Part shown: positions 26,420-37,543 of the stretch, piece by piece | Position numbering within the stretch: the stretch's first letter is position 1 | Layout of the letters: each line of letters begins with the position of its first letter | NCBI RefSeq assembly: GCF_009695765.1 | Contig: NZ_VUNI01000002.1 | Span: forward strand, 170,887-234,886 | Source of the DNA: Roseburia porci | Lineage (GTDB): Bacteria > Bacillota > Clostridia > Lachnospirales > Lachnospiraceae | Direction: 5' to 3' | DNA: 64,000 bases | The notes under the pieces: generated by a model | Databases searched by the model: none | Seen by the model: the letters and a program-made list of their open reading frames with translations, nothing else | What the model was told of the DNA's origin: nothing | Position numbers and translations under genes: made by a program

Positions 26420-27103
26420 ATGAAGAAAGCAATTTTAGCAACAAAAGTCGGAATGACTCAAATCTTCAACGCTGATGGCGTTTTAGTTCCAGTAACTGTT
26501 CTTCAGGCTGGTCCATGTGTTGTTACTCAGATCAAAACAGTTGAGAACGACGGATACAGTGCAGTACAGGTTGGATTTGTTGACAAGAAAGAAAAAGTTG
26601 TTAACAAAGATGCTAACGGCAAAAAAGAAATCAGAAACAGACATGGCGTTAACAAAGCTGAGATGGGACACTTTGCAAAAGCTGGTGTATCCGGAAAGAG
26701 ATTTGTAAGAGAATTCAAATTCGAGAACGCTGATGAGTACAAATTAGCAGATGAAATCAAAGCTGACATCTTTGCAGAAGGCGACAAAATTGACGCTACT
26801 GCAATTTCTAAAGGTAAAGGTTTCCAGGGTGCTATTAAGAGATTAGGCCAGCACAGAGGACCTATGGCTCATGGTTCTAAATTCCATCGTCATCAGGGTT
26901 CCAACGGTGCATGTTCTTCACCAAGCCGCGTATTCAAAGGAAAAGGAATGCCTGGACATATGGGTAGCGTAAAAGTTACAACTCAGAATCTTGAAGTTGT
27001 AAGAGTTGACGCTGAGAACAACTTACTGCTTGTTAAAGGTGCTGTTCCAGGAGCAAAGAAAGCTCTTATCACAGTAAAAGAAACATGCAAGGTAGCTCGC
27101 TAA
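26420..27103 (+). CDS. rplC: 50S ribosomal protein L3
   Basis: 227 residues. [16 protein letters not shown] at the start and the extended loop [33 protein letters not shown] that reaches toward the peptidyl transferase centre identify L3. One of the first proteins to bind 23S rRNA in assembly. CAGGAGG lies before the ATG. rplD follows after 31 bp. Confidence 0.97.
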   Translation: MKKAILATKVGMTQIFNADGVLVPVTVLQAGPCVVTQIKTVENDGYSAVQVGFVDKKEKVVNKDANGKKEIRNRHGVNKAEMGHFAKAGVSGKRFVREFKFENADEYKLADEIKADIFAEGDKIDATAISKGKGFQGAIKRLGQHRGPMAHGSKFHRHQGSNGACSSPSRVFKGKGMPGHMGSVKVTTQNLEVVRVDAENNLLLVKGAVPGAKKALITVKETCKVAR

Positions 27104-27134
27104 TAGCGCTGAATAAGAAAGGAGGAACTTTACG

Positions 27135-27755
27135 ATGGCTAAAGTAGCTGTTTATAATATGGAAGGCAAAGAAGTAGACACTATCGAATTAAGCGACGCA
27201 ATCTTCGGTGTAGAAGTAAACGAACACTTAGTTCATATGGCTGTACTTCAGCAGCTTGCAAATAATCGTCAGGGAACTCAGAAAGCAAAAACACGTTCTG
27301 AAGTTCGCGGTGGCGGAAGAAAACCATGGAGACAGAAAGGAACCGGTCATGCAAGACAGGGATCTACAAGAGCTCCACAGTGGACTGGTGGTGGAATGGT
27401 ATTCGCTCCAGTACCAAGAGATTACTCTTTCAAACTGAACAAGAAAGAAAAGAGAGCAGCATTAAAATCTGTTTTAACTTCTAAAGTGGCAGAGAGCAAA
27501 TTCGTTGTAGTAGACGAGTTAAAGATGGATGAGATCAAAACAAAGAAATTTGTTGAGGTTATGAACAACTTAAAAGCAAACAAAGCTTTAGTTGTATTAA
27601 ACGAGATGGATACAAACGTAATCGCATCTGCATCGAACATCCCAACAGTTAAGACAACTCAGACAAATGAGCTTAACGTATTTGATGTATTAAAATATGA
27701 CACAGTAGTAGCTACAAAAGCTGCTGTTGCAACAATCGAGGAGGTGTATGCATAA
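27135..27755 (+). CDS. rplD: 50S ribosomal protein L4
   Basis: 206 residues. The exit-tunnel loop [34 protein letters not shown] is diagnostic for L4. It lines the peptide tunnel with L22. In some bacteria it represses the S10 operon. AAGGAGGA precedes the ATG, and the stop overlaps rplW start by one base. Confidence 0.97.
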   Translation: MAKVAVYNMEGKEVDTIELSDAIFGVEVNEHLVHMAVLQQLANNRQGTQKAKTRSEVRGGGRKPWRQKGTGHARQGSTRAPQWTGGGMVFAPVPRDYSFKLNKKEKRAALKSVLTSKVAESKFVVVDELKMDEIKTKKFVEVMNNLKANKALVVLNEMDTNVIASASNIPTVKTTQTNELNVFDVLKYDTVVATKAAVATIEEVYA

Positions 27756-28054
27756 TGGCAAACGTACAGTATTATGATGTAATCCTCAAACCTGTAGTAA
27801 CTGAGAAGAGTATGGCAGCTATGGCTGAGAAAAAATACACATTCTTAGTTCATCCAGAAGCAAACAAAACAATGATCAAAGAAGCAGTTGAAAGAATGTT
27901 CGAAGGAACAAAAGTTGCCAAAGTTAACACAATGAACTCTGACGGAAAGAACAAGAGACGTGGAATGAAAGTTGGCAAAACTGCTAAGACAAAGAAAGCT
28001 ATCGTTCAGTTAACAGCTGACAGCAAAGATATCGAGATCTTCGCAGGCTTATAA
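27755..28054 (+). CDS. rplW: 50S ribosomal protein L23
   Basis: 99 residues; [25 protein letters not shown] and the basic loop [23 protein letters not shown] are typical of L23. It sits at the tunnel exit and is the docking site for trigger factor and SRP. It starts on the last base of rplD (ATAATGG context). A 127-bp structured gap follows before rplB. Confidence 0.96.
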   Translation: MANVQYYDVILKPVVTEKSMAAMAEKKYTFLVHPEANKTMIKEAVERMFEGTKVAKVNTMNSDGKNKRRGMKVGKTAKTKKAIVQLTADSKDIEIFAGL

Positions 28055-28181
28055 TTATAAAATAAGCAGAGCACCTCGGAAGCGAGCTTGCTGATTGCAT
28101 TTAAACAGTCACAACACTCTGCTTATCGCGCATATGCGTCAGTAAAGACGCGATAATGAAAACGTTGAAAGGAGAAAAACA
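28055..28181 (+). promoter_or_regulatory. Structured spacer between rplW and rplB
   Basis: Two hairpins can be seen: ATAAGCAGAG (28062-28071) with CTCTGCTTAT (28117-28126), enclosing CTCG/CGAG (28075-28086); and TATCGCG (around 28124) with CGCGATA (around 28150), enclosing GCGTC/GACGC. The two outer stems share bases near 28124-28126, so they may be alternatives. No T run follows. A regulatory RNA structure is possible. Confidence 0.45.
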
Positions 28182-29024
28182 ATGGGAATTAAGACATATA
28201 ACCCATATACACCTTCCAGAAGAAATATGACTGGCTCTGATTTCTCTGAGATTACAAAAACAACTCCTGAGAAATCCCTTACAACTTCTTTAAAGAAGAA
28301 CGCTGGTCGTAACAATCAGGGTAAAATCACAGTTAGACACCACGGTGGTGGAAACAGAAGAAAATACAGAATCATCGACTTCAAGAGAAGAAAAGATGGA
28401 ATTCCAGCTACTGTAATCGGAATCGAATACGATCCAAACAGAACAGCAAACATCGCGCTGATCTGCTACGCAGATGGTGAGAAAGCATATATCCTTGCTC
28501 CTCAGGGTCTTACAGATGGCATGAAAGTCATGAACGGACCAGAAGCAGAAGTAAGAGTAGGAAACTGCTTACCACTTGAAAACATTCCAGTTGGTACTCA
28601 GATCCACAACATCGAGTTACTTCCAGGTAAGGGAGGACAGTTAGTTCGTTCTGCTGGATTAAGTGCTCAGTTAATGGCAAAAGAAGGAAAATACGCAACA
28701 CTTCGTCTTCCTTCAGGAGAAATGAGATTAGTTCCTATCGGATGTAGAGCTACAATCGGTGTTATCGGAAACGGTGACCATAACCTCGTAAACCTTGGTA
28801 AAGCCGGACGTAAACGTCACATGGGTGTTCGCCCAACAGTTCGTGGTTCCGTAATGAACCCGAATGACCATCCACACGGTGGTGGAGAAGGCCGCGCTCC
28901 AATCGGACGTCCAGGTCCATGTACTCCATGGGGCAAACCTGCTCTTGGCTTAAAGACCAGAAAGAAGAACAAACAATCTAACAAGCTCATCGTAAGAAGA
29001 AGAGACGGTAGAGCGTTAAAATAA
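28182..29024 (+). CDS. rplB: 50S ribosomal protein L2
   Basis: 280 residues. [28 protein letters not shown], the central [18 protein letters not shown], and the C-terminal [19 protein letters not shown] with the conserved His near the peptidyl transferase centre identify L2. Essential for subunit joining. AAAGGAG lies before the ATG. Confidence 0.98.
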   Translation: MGIKTYNPYTPSRRNMTGSDFSEITKTTPEKSLTTSLKKNAGRNNQGKITVRHHGGGNRRKYRIIDFKRRKDGIPATVIGIEYDPNRTANIALICYADGEKAYILAPQGLTDGMKVMNGPEAEVRVGNCLPLENIPVGTQIHNIELLPGKGGQLVRSAGLSAQLMAKEGKYATLRLPSGEMRLVPIGCRATIGVIGNGDHNLVNLGKAGRKRHMGVRPTVRGSVMNPNDHPHGGGEGRAPIGRPGPCTPWGKPALGLKTRKKNKQSNKLIVRRRDGRALK

Positions 29025-29040
29025 TTAGGAGGTTAAATTA

Positions 29041-29322
29041 ATGGCACGTTCACTTAAAAAAGGACCATTTGCTGATGAAAGCTTACTGAAAAAAGTAGAC
29101 GCTATGAACGCTTCCGGTGACAAGTCTGTAATTAAGACATGGTCACGTCGTTCTACTATTTTCCCATCTTTCGTTGGACATACAATCGCTGTTCATGACG
29201 GTAGAAAACATGTTCCAGTATATGTTACTGAAGACATGGTTGGACACAAACTCGGAGAGTTCGTTGCAACCAGAACTTTCAAAGGACATGGAAAAGACGA
29301 GAAGAAATCAGGCGTTAGATAA
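29041..29322 (+). CDS. rpsS: 30S ribosomal protein S19
   Basis: 93 residues with [58 protein letters not shown], the standard S19 sequence. It forms the head bridge with S13 and contacts 23S rRNA. TAGGAGG precedes it; rplV follows after 28 bp. Confidence 0.97.
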   Translation: MARSLKKGPFADESLLKKVDAMNASGDKSVIKTWSRRSTIFPSFVGHTIAVHDGRKHVPVYVTEDMVGHKLGEFVATRTFKGHGKDEKKSGVR

Positions 29323-29350
29323 GATTTTTTATTGAAAGGAGGTTTCATCC

Positions 29351-29737
29351 ATGGCAAAAGGACATAGATCCCAGATTAAAAGAGAGAGAAATGAAGTTAA
29401 AGATACAAGACCTTCAGCAAAGTTATCTTTTGCTAGAATGTCTGTTCAGAAGGCTTGCTTCGTATTAGATGCAATCCGTGGTAAAGATGTTGAGACTGCA
29501 CTTGCAATCGTAACATACAACCCAAGATACGCTTCAAGCGTAATTGAGAAATTATTAAAATCAGCGATCGCCAATGCTGAAAACAACAATGGTATGAAAG
29601 CAGAGAACCTTGTAGTAGCAGAGTGCTACGCTAACAAGGGACCAACAATGAAGAGAATCAAACCTAGAGCACAGGGTAGAGCTTACAGAATCGAAAAGAG
29701 AATGAGCCACATTACAATCGTGCTTGATGAAAGATAG
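29351..29737 (+). CDS. rplV: 50S ribosomal protein L22
   Basis: 128 residues. [28 protein letters not shown] and the tunnel hairpin [26 protein letters not shown] mark L22, which narrows the peptide exit tunnel opposite L4. GAAAGGAGG lies before the start; rpsC follows after 11 bp. Confidence 0.97.
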   Translation: MAKGHRSQIKRERNEVKDTRPSAKLSFARMSVQKACFVLDAIRGKDVETALAIVTYNPRYASSVIEKLLKSAIANAENNNGMKAENLVVAECYANKGPTMKRIKPRAQGRAYRIEKRMSHITIVLDER

Positions 29738-29748
29738 GAGGGCAATTC

Positions 29749-30405
29749 ATGGGACAGAAAGTCAATCCTCATGGCTTAAGAGTCGGTGTTATCAAAGATT
29801 GGGATTCTAAATGGTATGCTGATGCTGATTTCGCTGATTACTTAGTTGAAGATTACAATATCAGAACATTTTTAAAGAAAAAATTATACGCTGCTGGTGT
29901 TTCTAAGATCGAGATCGAAAGAGCATCTGACCGTGTAAAAGTTATCATCTACACTGCTAAACCAGGTGTTGTAATTGGTAAGGGCGGAGCTGAAATCGAG
30001 AAGGTTAAAGCAGAAGTTCAGAAACTTACAGACAAGAAGTTAGTAGTAGATATCAAAGAAGTAAAAAGACCAGACAAAGACGCTCAGTTAGTAGCTGAGA
30101 ACATCGCATTACAGTTAGAGAACCGTGTTTCTTTCCGTCGTGCAATGAAGTCTTGCATGGGTCGTGCAATGAAAGCTGGATGCAAGGGTATTAAAACTTC
30201 TTGTTCCGGACGTCTTGGTGGAGCAGATATGGCTCGTACAGAGTTCTACTCTGATGGAACTATTCCACTTCAGACATTAAGAGCAGATATTGATTATGGA
30301 TTCGCAGAAGCAGATACAACCTACGGTAAAGTTGGTGTTAAGGTTTGGATCTACAAAGGCGAAGTACTTCCTACAAAGGCCAATAAGGAAGGAGGAGCTC
30401 AGTAA
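29749..30405 (+). CDS. rpsC: 30S ribosomal protein S3
   Basis: 218 residues. [24 protein letters not shown] and the KH domain [15 protein letters not shown] are diagnostic, followed by the C-terminal S3 domain [22 protein letters not shown]. It lies at the mRNA entry channel, where it contributes to helicase activity. GGAGGG precedes the ATG. The stop lies 2 bp before the rplP start. Confidence 0.98.
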   Translation: MGQKVNPHGLRVGVIKDWDSKWYADADFADYLVEDYNIRTFLKKKLYAAGVSKIEIERASDRVKVIIYTAKPGVVIGKGGAEIEKVKAEVQKLTDKKLVVDIKEVKRPDKDAQLVAENIALQLENRVSFRRAMKSCMGRAMKAGCKGIKTSCSGRLGGADMARTEFYSDGTIPLQTLRADIDYGFAEADTTYGKVGVKVWIYKGEVLPTKANKEGGAQ

Positions 30406-30407
30406 TT

Positions 30408-30845
30408 ATGTTAATGCCAAAGAGAGTAAAACATCGTAAACAGTTCCGCGGTTCTATGGCTGGAAAAGCTTTAAGAGGAAATAAACTTACTTATGGTGAA
30501 TATGGTATCGTATCATTAGAGCCATGCTGGATTAAAGCTAACCAGATCGAAGCAGCCCGTGTTGCTATGACAAGATATATCAAACGTGGTGGTAAAGTTT
30601 GGATTAAAATTTTCCCAGAGAAACCTGTAACTCATAAACCTATGGGAGTTCGTATGGGTAAAGGAAAGGGCGCCCTGGAATATTGGGTAGCTGTTGTGAA
30701 ACCAGGTAGAGTATTATTTGAAATCTCCGGTGTACCGGAAGACGTAGCCAGAGAAGCATTACGTCTTGCTACACATAAATTACCTTGCAAATGTAAAGTA
30801 GTTTCTCGTGCAGATTTAGAAGGCGGTGAATCAAATGAAAACTAG
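30408..30845 (+). CDS. rplP: 50S ribosomal protein L16
   Basis: 145 residues, [25 protein letters not shown] with [23 protein letters not shown]16 organises the A-site tRNA region. A second in-frame ATG at 30414 (MPKRVKH) is an equally good start; GGAGGAG lies 14-20 bp upstream. The end overlaps rpmC by 11 bp. Confidence 0.97.
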   Translation: MLMPKRVKHRKQFRGSMAGKALRGNKLTYGEYGIVSLEPCWIKANQIEAARVAMTRYIKRGGKVWIKIFPEKPVTHKPMGVRMGKGKGALEYWVAVVKPGRVLFEISGVPEDVAREALRLATHKLPCKCKVVSRADLEGGESNEN

Positions 30846-31044
30846 TGCATATTTAGAAGAATTAAAATCACAGTCTGTAGCTGATTTACAGACAGAATTA
30901 GTTAACGCTAAAAAAGAACTTTTCAATTTAAGATTCCAGAACGCAACAAATCAGTTAGATAACACAAGCAGAATTAAGGAAGTTAGAAAAAACATCGCTA
31001 GAATTCAGACTGTTATCACCGAAAAAGCGAAAGTTGCTGAGTAA
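30835..31044 (+). CDS. rpmC: 50S ribosomal protein L29
   Basis: 69 residues: [35 protein letters not shown] and [13 protein letters not shown] form the two-helix hairpin of L29, located near the tunnel exit. I chose ATG 30835 by homology; GTG 30826 would add MNQ. It overlaps the end of rplP, which suggests translational coupling. Confidence 0.95.
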   Translation: MKTSAYLEELKSQSVADLQTELVNAKKELFNLRFQNATNQLDNTSRIKEVRKNIARIQTVITEKAKVAE

Positions 31045-31076
31045 TCCAATATCCTATCAGAAAGGAGACTTCGACC

Positions 31077-31331
31077 GTGGAAAGAAATCTTAGAAAAACA
31101 CGTGTAGGTGTTGTTGTAAGCGATAAAATGGATAAAACAATCGTTGTAGCAGTAAGAGACAACGTAAGACATCCACTTTACAACAAGATCGTTAAAAAGA
31201 CATATAAATTAAAAGCTCATGACGAGAACAACGATGCAAAGATCGGTGATACCGTCAGAGTTATGGAAACAAGACCATTATCTAAGGATAAGAGATGGAG
31301 ACTTGTAGAAATCATGGAAAGAGCAAAATAA
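31077..31331 (+). CDS. rpsQ: 30S ribosomal protein S17
   Basis: 84 residues from a [45 protein letters not shown] is the S17 OB-fold sequence. A primary 16S rRNA binder in the 30S body. GAAAGGAG lies before the start. Confidence 0.96.
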   Translation: MERNLRKTRVGVVVSDKMDKTIVVAVRDNVRHPLYNKIVKKTYKLKAHDENNDAKIGDTVRVMETRPLSKDKRWRLVEIMERAK

Positions 31332-31349
31332 TTAAAGGAGGCTACAAGC

Positions 31350-31718
31350 ATGGTACAGCAGGAAAGCAGACTCAAAGTCGCAGATAACACTGGCGCAAAA
31401 GAGTTACTTGTTATCCGCGTAATGGGTGGATCTACCAGAAGATATGCGAACATCGGCGATGTGATCGTTGCTACTGTTAAAGATGCAACACCAGGCGGTG
31501 TTGTTAAAAAAGGTGACGTAGTAAAAGCCGTAGTTGTTCGTTCAGTAAAAGGTGCACGTCGTAAAGACGGTTCTTATATTAAATTCGATGAGAACGCTGC
31601 AGTTATTATTAAAGACGACAAAACTCCAAGAGGAACTCGTATCTTTGGACCAGTAGCTCGTGAGCTTCGTGAGAAACAGTTTATGAAGATTGTATCTCTG
31701 GCTCCAGAAGTATTATAG
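31350..31718 (+). CDS. rplN: 50S ribosomal protein L14
   Basis: 122 residues with [28 protein letters not shown] and [29 protein letters not shown]14 forms intersubunit bridge B8 and is the docking site for RsfS. AAAGGAGG precedes it; 11 bp separate it from rplX. Confidence 0.98.
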   Translation: MVQQESRLKVADNTGAKELLVIRVMGGSTRRYANIGDVIVATVKDATPGGVVKKGDVVKAVVVRSVKGARRKDGSYIKFDENAAVIIKDDKTPRGTRIFGPVARELREKQFMKIVSLAPEVL

Positions 31719-31729
31719 GAGGAACGAAG

Positions 31730-32041
31730 ATGGCAAGTATGAAGATCAAAAAAGGCGATATGGTTAAAGTAATCGCTGGAAAAGATAAAGACAAAGAAGG
31801 CAAAGTTATTGCTGTAAACAGAAAAAACAATACACTTCTTGTTGAAGGCGTAAACATGGTTACAAAACATGCAAAACCAAGCATGGCTAACCAGCAGGGC
31901 GGAATCCTTCATCAGGAAGGACCTATTGATGCATCTAACGTTATGTATCTTCACAAAGGAACAGCTACTCGTGTAGGTTTCAAAATGGATGGAGATAAGA
32001 AAGTACGTTACGCAAAATCAACAGGCGACGTTATCGATTAA
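31730..32041 (+). CDS. rplX: 50S ribosomal protein L24
   Basis: 103 residues. A KOW motif lies in [27 protein letters not shown], with [16 protein letters not shown] later. An assembly-initiating protein near the tunnel exit. A second ATG at 31739 would drop MAS. GGAGG precedes the first ATG. Confidence 0.97.
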   Translation: MASMKIKKGDMVKVIAGKDKDKEGKVIAVNRKNNTLLVEGVNMVTKHAKPSMANQQGGILHQEGPIDASNVMYLHKGTATRVGFKMDGDKKVRYAKSTGDVID

Positions 32042-32063
32042 TTGAAGAGAGGAGGACAGAGAG

Positions 32064-32603
32064 TTGAGTAGACTTAAAGAGCAGTACGATAATGAGATCA
32101 AAGACGCAATGATCAAAAAGTTCGGATATAAAAATGTAATGGAAGTTCCAAAGCTTGACAAGATCGTAGTAAACATGGGTGTTGGAGAAGCTAAGGAGAA
32201 CGCTAAGATCCTTGAAGCAGCTGTAAAAGACATGGAAGCAATCACAGGTCAGAAAGCTGTAACAACTAAGGCTAAAAACGCTATCGCAAACTTCAAAATC
32301 AGAGAGAACATGCCAATCGGATGTAAAGTAACATTACGTGGCGAGAAAATGTATGAGTTCGCTGATCGTTTGATCAACTTAGCATTACCACGTGTACGTG
32401 ACTTCAGAGGTGTTAACCCTAACGCATTTGATGGCCGCGGTAACTATGCACTTGGAATCAAAGAGCAGATCATCTTCCCTGAAATTGAATACGATAAAGT
32501 AGACAAAGTAAGAGGTATGGATGTAATCTTTGTTACAACAGCAAAAACTGACGAAGAAGCACGTGAATTATTGACTCTGTTCAATATGCCATTCGCTAAA
32601 TAA
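32064..32603 (+). CDS. rplE: 50S ribosomal protein L5
   Basis: 179 residues from a TTG start with GGAGGA upstream. [22 protein letters not shown] and the 5S rRNA/P-tRNA loop [31 protein letters not shown] identify L5, which binds 5S rRNA with L18. rpsZ follows after 16 bp. Confidence 0.97.
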   Translation: MSRLKEQYDNEIKDAMIKKFGYKNVMEVPKLDKIVVNMGVGEAKENAKILEAAVKDMEAITGQKAVTTKAKNAIANFKIRENMPIGCKVTLRGEKMYEFADRLINLALPRVRDFRGVNPNAFDGRGNYALGIKEQIIFPEIEYDKVDKVRGMDVIFVTTAKTDEEARELLTLFNMPFAK

Positions 32604-32619
32604 TTAGGAGGGAATTTTA

Positions 32620-32805
32620 ATGGCTAAAACATCTATGAAAGTTAAACAGCAGCGTCCAGCTAAATTCTCTACTAGAGAATATACACGTTGCAGAATTTGT
32701 GGTCGTCCACATTCAGTTTTAAGAAAATACGGAATCTGCAGAGTATGTTTCCGTGAATTAGCATACAAAGGCCAGATCCCAGGAGTTAAGAAAGCTTCTT
32801 GGTAG
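32620..32805 (+). CDS. rpsZ: 30S ribosomal protein S14, zinc-binding type
   Basis: 61 residues with the zinc ribbon C-R-I-C-G then C-R-V-C-F (two CxxC pairs), the short type Z S14 of Gram-positive bacteria. The zinc-containing form suggests zinc-replete design; no zinc-free paralogue is seen here. GGAGG precedes it. A 103-bp gap with a GCCTG/CAGGC hairpin (around 32840-32855) lies before rpsH. Confidence 0.97.
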   Translation: MAKTSMKVKQQRPAKFSTREYTRCRICGRPHSVLRKYGICRVCFRELAYKGQIPGVKKASW

Positions 32806-32908
32806 GCCGAGAGCGATATGGTGAAAGCGCGCCTGATACAGGCGGAGCTTGACCCAGACTCCCCCATATAAGTTATGTATAAACAGATCAAAGGAGGAAA
32901 TATACATC

Positions 32909-33310
32909 ATGGTAACAAGTGATCCAATCGCAGATATGCTTACAAGAATTCGTAATGCAAACACTGCTAAACATGATACAGTAGATATCCCATCTTCTAA
33001 AATCAAAGTTGCTATCGCTGATATCCTTGTTAACGAAGGATTCATCGAGAAATATGAGATCGTTGAAGACGGTAACTTCAAATCTATCCGCGTTACTTTA
33101 AAATATGGCGCAGATAAAAACGAGAAAATCATCACAGGTATTAAGAGAATCTCTAAACCAGGTCTTCGTGTATACGCTGGTAAAGATGAAATCCCTTCAG
33201 TACTTGGTGGATTAGGAATTGCTATTCTTTCTACAAACCAGGGAATCATTACTGATAAAGAAGCTAGAAAGCTTCAGGTTGGTGGCGAAGTATTAGCATT
33301 TGTTTGGTAA
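32909..33310 (+). CDS. rpsH: 30S ribosomal protein S8
   Basis: 133 residues: [33 protein letters not shown] and the C-terminal [27 protein letters not shown]. The ATG at 32909 follows AAAGGAGG; upstream in-frame codons from 32849 are not conserved. S8 is the key central-domain assembly protein and, in E. coli, the spc operon repressor. Confidence 0.97.
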   Translation: MVTSDPIADMLTRIRNANTAKHDTVDIPSSKIKVAIADILVNEGFIEKYEIVEDGNFKSIRVTLKYGADKNEKIITGIKRISKPGLRVYAGKDEIPSVLGGLGIAILSTNQGIITDKEARKLQVGGEVLAFVW

Positions 33311-33344
33311 CAATTAACCATTATAAAATACAGGAGGTACGGGC

Positions 33345-33884
33345 ATGTCACGTATAGGAAGAATGCCAATCGCAATCCCAGCAGGTGTAACTGTTGACAT
33401 TGCAGAAAATAATCATGTGACTGTAAAAGGTCCTAAGGGAACTCTTGAGAGAACCCTTCCATCAGAGATGGACATCAAATTAGAAGGTGAAGAAGTAGTA
33501 GTTACAAGACCTAACGATTTGAAAAAAATGAAATCCTTACATGGATTAACAAGAACATTAATTCACAACATGGTAGTTGGTGTAACAGAAGGTTATACAA
33601 AAACACTTGAAGTGAATGGTGTAGGTTACAGAGCTTCTAAGGCTGGAAAGAAACTTACATTAAACTTAGGATATTCTCATCCGGTAGAAATGGAAGATCC
33701 AGAAGGTCTTGAGTCAGAAGTTCAGGATAATAAGATTATTATCAAAGGTATCGATAAAGAAAAAGTTGGCCAATACGCAGCTGAAATCAGAGATAAGAGA
33801 AGACCTGAACCTTACAAAGGAAAAGGTATCAAATATGCTGATGAAGTTATTAGACGTAAAGTTGGTAAGACTGGTAAAAAATAA
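33345..33884 (+). CDS. rplF: 50S ribosomal protein L6
   Basis: 179 residues: [19 protein letters not shown], two repeated L6 folds, and the C-terminal [16 protein letters not shown]. Located near the sarcin-ricin loop where GTPases bind. AGGAGG precedes the ATG. Confidence 0.97.
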   Translation: MSRIGRMPIAIPAGVTVDIAENNHVTVKGPKGTLERTLPSEMDIKLEGEEVVVTRPNDLKKMKSLHGLTRTLIHNMVVGVTEGYTKTLEVNGVGYRASKAGKKLTLNLGYSHPVEMEDPEGLESEVQDNKIIIKGIDKEKVGQYAAEIRDKRRPEPYKGKGIKYADEVIRRKVGKTGKK

Positions 33885-33903
33885 TTAAAGGAGTGGACAA
33901 GAA

Positions 33904-34272
33904 ATGGTTAGTAAGAAATCAAGAACTGAAGTTCGTGAAAAGAAACATAGAAGAATGCGTAATCATCTTGCAGGTACAGCACAGCGTCCTCGCTTAGCTG
34001 TATTCAGAAGCAATAACCATATGTATGCTCAGATTATTGATGATACAGTTGGAAATACCCTTGTTTCTGCATCTACTCTTGACAAAGATGTTAAGGCAGA
34101 AGTAGAAAAGACTAATAACGTTGATGCAGCAGCACATCTTGGTACTGTTATTGCAAAGAAAGCATTAGATAAAGGTATTACAACTGTTGTCTTCGATAGA
34201 GGTGGCTTTATATATCAGGGCAAGGTAAAAGCATTAGCTGAAGCAGCAAGAGAAGCTGGCTTAGAGTTCTAG
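33904..34272 (+). CDS. rplR: 50S ribosomal protein L18
   Basis: 122 residues: [35 protein letters not shown] and [29 protein letters not shown] 5S rRNA-binding protein. AAGGAG precedes it. A 69-bp spacer with AACTC and CTTCC that pair with GGAAGAGTT lies between this gene and rpsE. Confidence 0.97.
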   Translation: MVSKKSRTEVREKKHRRMRNHLAGTAQRPRLAVFRSNNHMYAQIIDDTVGNTLVSASTLDKDVKAEVEKTNNVDAAAHLGTVIAKKALDKGITTVVFDRGGFIYQGKVKALAEAAREAGLEF

Positions 34273-34341
34273 GAGTCCCCTATGAACTCCTGCTTCCATG
34301 GGCAATCCCTGGAAGAGTTAAAATTTTAGGAGGAAACAAAC

Positions 34342-34851
34342 ATGAAACGTGAAATCATTGATGCTAGTCAATTAGAATTAGTTGACCAGGTTGTTGACAT
34401 CAAACGTGTAACAAAAGTTGTTAAAGGTGGACGAAACATGCGTTTCACAGCTCTCGTTGTTGTAGGTGACAAGAATGGTCATGTAGGCGCTGGTCTTGGT
34501 AAAGCAGCTGAGATTCCAGAAGCTATCCGTAAAGGAAAAGAAGACGCAATCAAGAGCATGATCAGTGTTAAATTAGACGAGAATAACTCTATTACACATG
34601 ATGTAACTGGAAAACACACAGGTGCTTCCGTATTATTAAAGAAGTCTCCTGAAGGTACTGGTATTATCGCTGGTGGTCCAGCTCGTTCCGTATGCGAGAT
34701 CGCTGGTATCTCAAATATCCGTACAAAATCTTTAGGATCTAACAATAAGCAGAACGTTGTACTTGCTACAATCGACGCTTTAAAACAGTTAAGATCCCCA
34801 GAAGAGGTTGCTAAACTTCGCGGTAAATCTGTAGAAGAAATCTTGGGTTAA
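34342..34851 (+). CDS. rpsE: 30S ribosomal protein S5
   Basis: 169 residues: [44 protein letters not shown] is the S5 dsRBD-like core, followed by [26 protein letters not shown] ribosomal accuracy protein and site of spectinomycin resistance. AGGAGG precedes it. Confidence 0.98.
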   Translation: MKREIIDASQLELVDQVVDIKRVTKVVKGGRNMRFTALVVVGDKNGHVGAGLGKAAEIPEAIRKGKEDAIKSMISVKLDENNSITHDVTGKHTGASVLLKKSPEGTGIIAGGPARSVCEIAGISNIRTKSLGSNNKQNVVLATIDALKQLRSPEEVAKLRGKSVEEILG

Positions 34852-34865
34852 GGAGGAATTGAAAG

Positions 34866-35051
34866 ATGGCAGATAAGAAAGTAAAAGTTACACTTATTAA
34901 GTCAACAATTGGTGCAGTTCCTAAGAACAAGAAAACAATCGAAGCTCTGGGATTAACAAAATTAAACAAAACAGTTGAGTTACCAGATAACGCAGCTACA
35001 CAGGGCGCGCTTCGTAAAGTTGCACCATATGTAAAAGTAGAAGAAGCATAA
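34866..35051 (+). CDS. rpmD: 50S ribosomal protein L30
   Basis: 61 residues with [36 protein letters not shown], the compact bacterial L30. AAGGAGGA lies before it; rplO follows after 24 bp. Confidence 0.95.
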   Translation: MADKKVKVTLIKSTIGAVPKNKKTIEALGLTKLNKTVELPDNAATQGALRKVAPYVKVEEA

Positions 35052-35075
35052 TTAAAAAGACAAGGAGGTGCCGTA

Positions 35076-35516
35076 ATGGATTTATCTAGTTTAAAAGCAG
35101 CTGAAGGATCAGTTCAGAGTGATAATTTCAGAAGAGGCCGTGGACACGGTTCAGGAAACGGTAAGACTGCTGGTAAGGGCCACAAAGGTCAGAAAGCTCG
35201 TTCTGGAGCACCTAGACCAGGTTTCGAAGGTGGACAGATGCCATTATACAGAAGATTACCTAAGAGAGGTTTCAAATGCAGAAACTCTAAGGAAATCGTT
35301 GGTATTAACCTTTCTGTATTAGAAAGATTCGATAATGACGCAGTAGTATCTGTTGAGACATTAGTAGAAGCAGGAATCGTAAAGAACGTTAGAGATGGCG
35401 TTAAGATTCTTGGAAATGGCGAACTTACTAAGAAGCTTACAGTTCAGGCAAATGCATTCAGTGCAAGCGCTAAAGAAAAAATCGAAGCTCTTGGTGGAAA
35501 AGCAGAGGTGATCTAA
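35076..35516 (+). CDS. rplO: 50S ribosomal protein L15
   Basis: 146 residues: [26 protein letters not shown] and [17 protein letters not shown] are the conserved glycine-rich extension of L15, which threads through 23S rRNA. Its stop overlaps the secY start (TAATG context), so secretion channel synthesis is coupled to ribosomal protein synthesis. Confidence 0.97.
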   Translation: MDLSSLKAAEGSVQSDNFRRGRGHGSGNGKTAGKGHKGQKARSGAPRPGFEGGQMPLYRRLPKRGFKCRNSKEIVGINLSVLERFDNDAVVSVETLVEAGIVKNVRDGVKILGNGELTKKLTVQANAFSASAKEKIEALGGKAEVI

Positions 35517-36832
35517 TGCTCGAAACAGTCCGTAATGCATTTAAAATTAAAGATATCCGTAACCGGATCATCTTTACATTTTTAATGTTAATTGTCATCA
35601 GAATAGGAAGTCAGCTTCCTATTCCTGGTGTTGACGGCAAGGTATTCTCGGAATGGTTCAAGAACCAGACAGCAGACGGATTAAGTTTCTTCGATGCAGT
35701 TACAGGTGGTTCATTCTTAAACATGTCAGTGTTTGCGTTGAATATCACACCGTATATTACATCTTCCATCATCATGCAGCTGCTTACGATTGCAATTCCG
35801 AAGTTAGAGGAAATGCAACGTGACGGCGAAGAAGGAAGAAAGAAAATTGTTGAGATTACCCGTTACTTAACAATCGCACTTGGTCTCATTGAGTCAATTG
35901 CGATGGCAATTGGATTTTACAGAAGCGGATACTTGACAGATAAGAGCCCACTTACAATTATCATGATCGTGACATCACTTACTGCAGGCTCTGCTGTATT
36001 GATGTGGATTGGTGAACGTATTACGGAAAAGGGCGTGGGAAACGGTATTTCTATCGTATTGGTAATCAATATCATTTCCCGTATGCCGGAAGATCTGCTT
36101 TCCCTTTGGAATCAGTTCATTTCGGGCAAAAGCATCCCACAGGGAACTGTAGCAGCACTTGTTATTATTGCAATCATTGTTGCAATGGTATTATTCGTAG
36201 TGTTACTTCAGGGCGCTGAGAGAAGAATTCCTGTACAGTATTCCAAGAAGATTCAGGGAAGAAAACAGGTTGGTGGACAGCAGACCAATATTCCTTTAAA
36301 GGTAAATACCGGTGGTGTTGTTCCTGTCATCTTTGCACAGTCATTGATGCAGACTCCTGTTATCATCGCTTCTATTCTTGGTAAAGGACAGGGAACAGGA
36401 TTTTGGAGTAAGGTATTAAAAGGATTATCCCAGTCAAACTGGTGTGATCCGGACAATATGATCTACAGCATTGGCTTAGTCGTATATATCATACTCATCA
36501 TTGCATTTGCATACTTCTATACACAGATTACATTCAATCCGCTTGAAGTTGCAAATAATATGAAACGTTCTGGTGGATTTATCCCGGGTATCAGACCAGG
36601 TAAACCAACCAGTGATTACTTAAATCAAATATTAAATTATGTTGTCTTTATAGGTGCTGTGGCATTAGCGTTTGTTGCATTTGTCCCGATCTTCTTTAAT
36701 GGTGTATTTGGTGCGAACGTTTCCTTCGGTGGAACATCCATCATCATTATCGTTGGAGTTGTAATTGAGACAGTAAAACAGATTGAATCACAGATGTTAG
36801 TACGTTACTATAAAGGATTCTTAAACGACTAA
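35516..36832 (+). CDS. secY: Protein translocase subunit SecY
   Basis: 438 residues with ten hydrophobic segments. [13 protein letters not shown] is the plug-proximal N-terminal part, [13 protein letters not shown] and [11 protein letters not shown] mark cytosolic loops 4 and 5, and [16 protein letters not shown] the SecA/ribosome-binding loop. It forms the SecYEG channel in the membrane. A full-length, ordinary copy. Confidence 0.98.
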   Translation: MLETVRNAFKIKDIRNRIIFTFLMLIVIRIGSQLPIPGVDGKVFSEWFKNQTADGLSFFDAVTGGSFLNMSVFALNITPYITSSIIMQLLTIAIPKLEEMQRDGEEGRKKIVEITRYLTIALGLIESIAMAIGFYRSGYLTDKSPLTIIMIVTSLTAGSAVLMWIGERITEKGVGNGISIVLVINIISRMPEDLLSLWNQFISGKSIPQGTVAALVIIAIIVAMVLFVVLLQGAERRIPVQYSKKIQGRKQVGGQQTNIPLKVNTGGVVPVIFAQSLMQTPVIIASILGKGQGTGFWSKVLKGLSQSNWCDPDNMIYSIGLVVYIILIIAFAYFYTQITFNPLEVANNMKRSGGFIPGIRPGKPTSDYLNQILNYVVFIGAVALAFVAFVPIFFNGVFGANVSFGGTSIIIIVGVVIETVKQIESQMLVRYYKGFLND

Positions 36833-36896
36833 TTGTACTTTGGAGATACTGGCATTGCCGTATCTCCATTCGTGCAATAAACATAGGAGATTGAAA

Positions 36897-37541
36897 ATGA
36901 AAATTATCATGTTAGGCGCTCCAGGAGCAGGAAAAGGAACACAGGCAAAACAGATTGCAGCAAAATATCAGATTCCACATATTTCAACAGGAGATATTTT
37001 CCGTGCAAACATTAAAAACGGAACAGAATTAGGCAAGAAAGCAAAAACATATATGGATCAGGGCGCTTTAGTACCAGATGAGCTTACCTGTGATCTCGTT
37101 ATGGATCGTATCCAGCAGGACGACTGTGCAAACGGATTCGTATTAGACGGATTCCCAAGAACAATTCCTCAGGCAGAAGCACTGGATGCAGCACTTGCAA
37201 AGATCAACCAGACAATGGATTATGCAATCGACGTTGATGTTCCGGATGAGAACATTGTAAAACGTATGGGCGGAAGACGTGCATGCTTAAACTGCGGCGC
37301 AACATACCACATCGTATTCAATCCTACCAAAGTAGAAGGTGTATGTGATGCCTGTGGCAGCAAGACCGTATTAAGAGATGATGACAAGCCAGAAACTGTT
37401 CAGAAACGTTTATCTGTATATCATGATCAGACACAGCCTCTTATCGATTACTATAAGAAGCAGAACATTTTAAAATCAGTTGACGGTACACAGCCAATGG
37501 ATAAAGTATTCGCTGATATCGTTACAATTTTAGGTGAATAA
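36897..37541 (+). CDS. adk: Adenylate kinase
   Basis: 214 residues from ATG 36897, which has TAGGAGA upstream; in-frame codons from 36840 are not conserved. P-loop [22 protein letters not shown], and a zinc-binding LID of the Gram-positive type with C-x2-C (CLNCGATYH) and C-x2-C (CDACGS). It equilibrates ATP, ADP and AMP. Followed by map after 2 bp. Confidence 0.97.
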   Translation: MKIIMLGAPGAGKGTQAKQIAAKYQIPHISTGDIFRANIKNGTELGKKAKTYMDQGALVPDELTCDLVMDRIQQDDCANGFVLDGFPRTIPQAEALDAALAKINQTMDYAIDVDVPDENIVKRMGGRRACLNCGATYHIVFNPTKVEGVCDACGSKTVLRDDDKPETVQKRLSVYHDQTQPLIDYYKKQNILKSVDGTQPMDKVFADIVTILGE

Positions 37542-37543
37542 TT

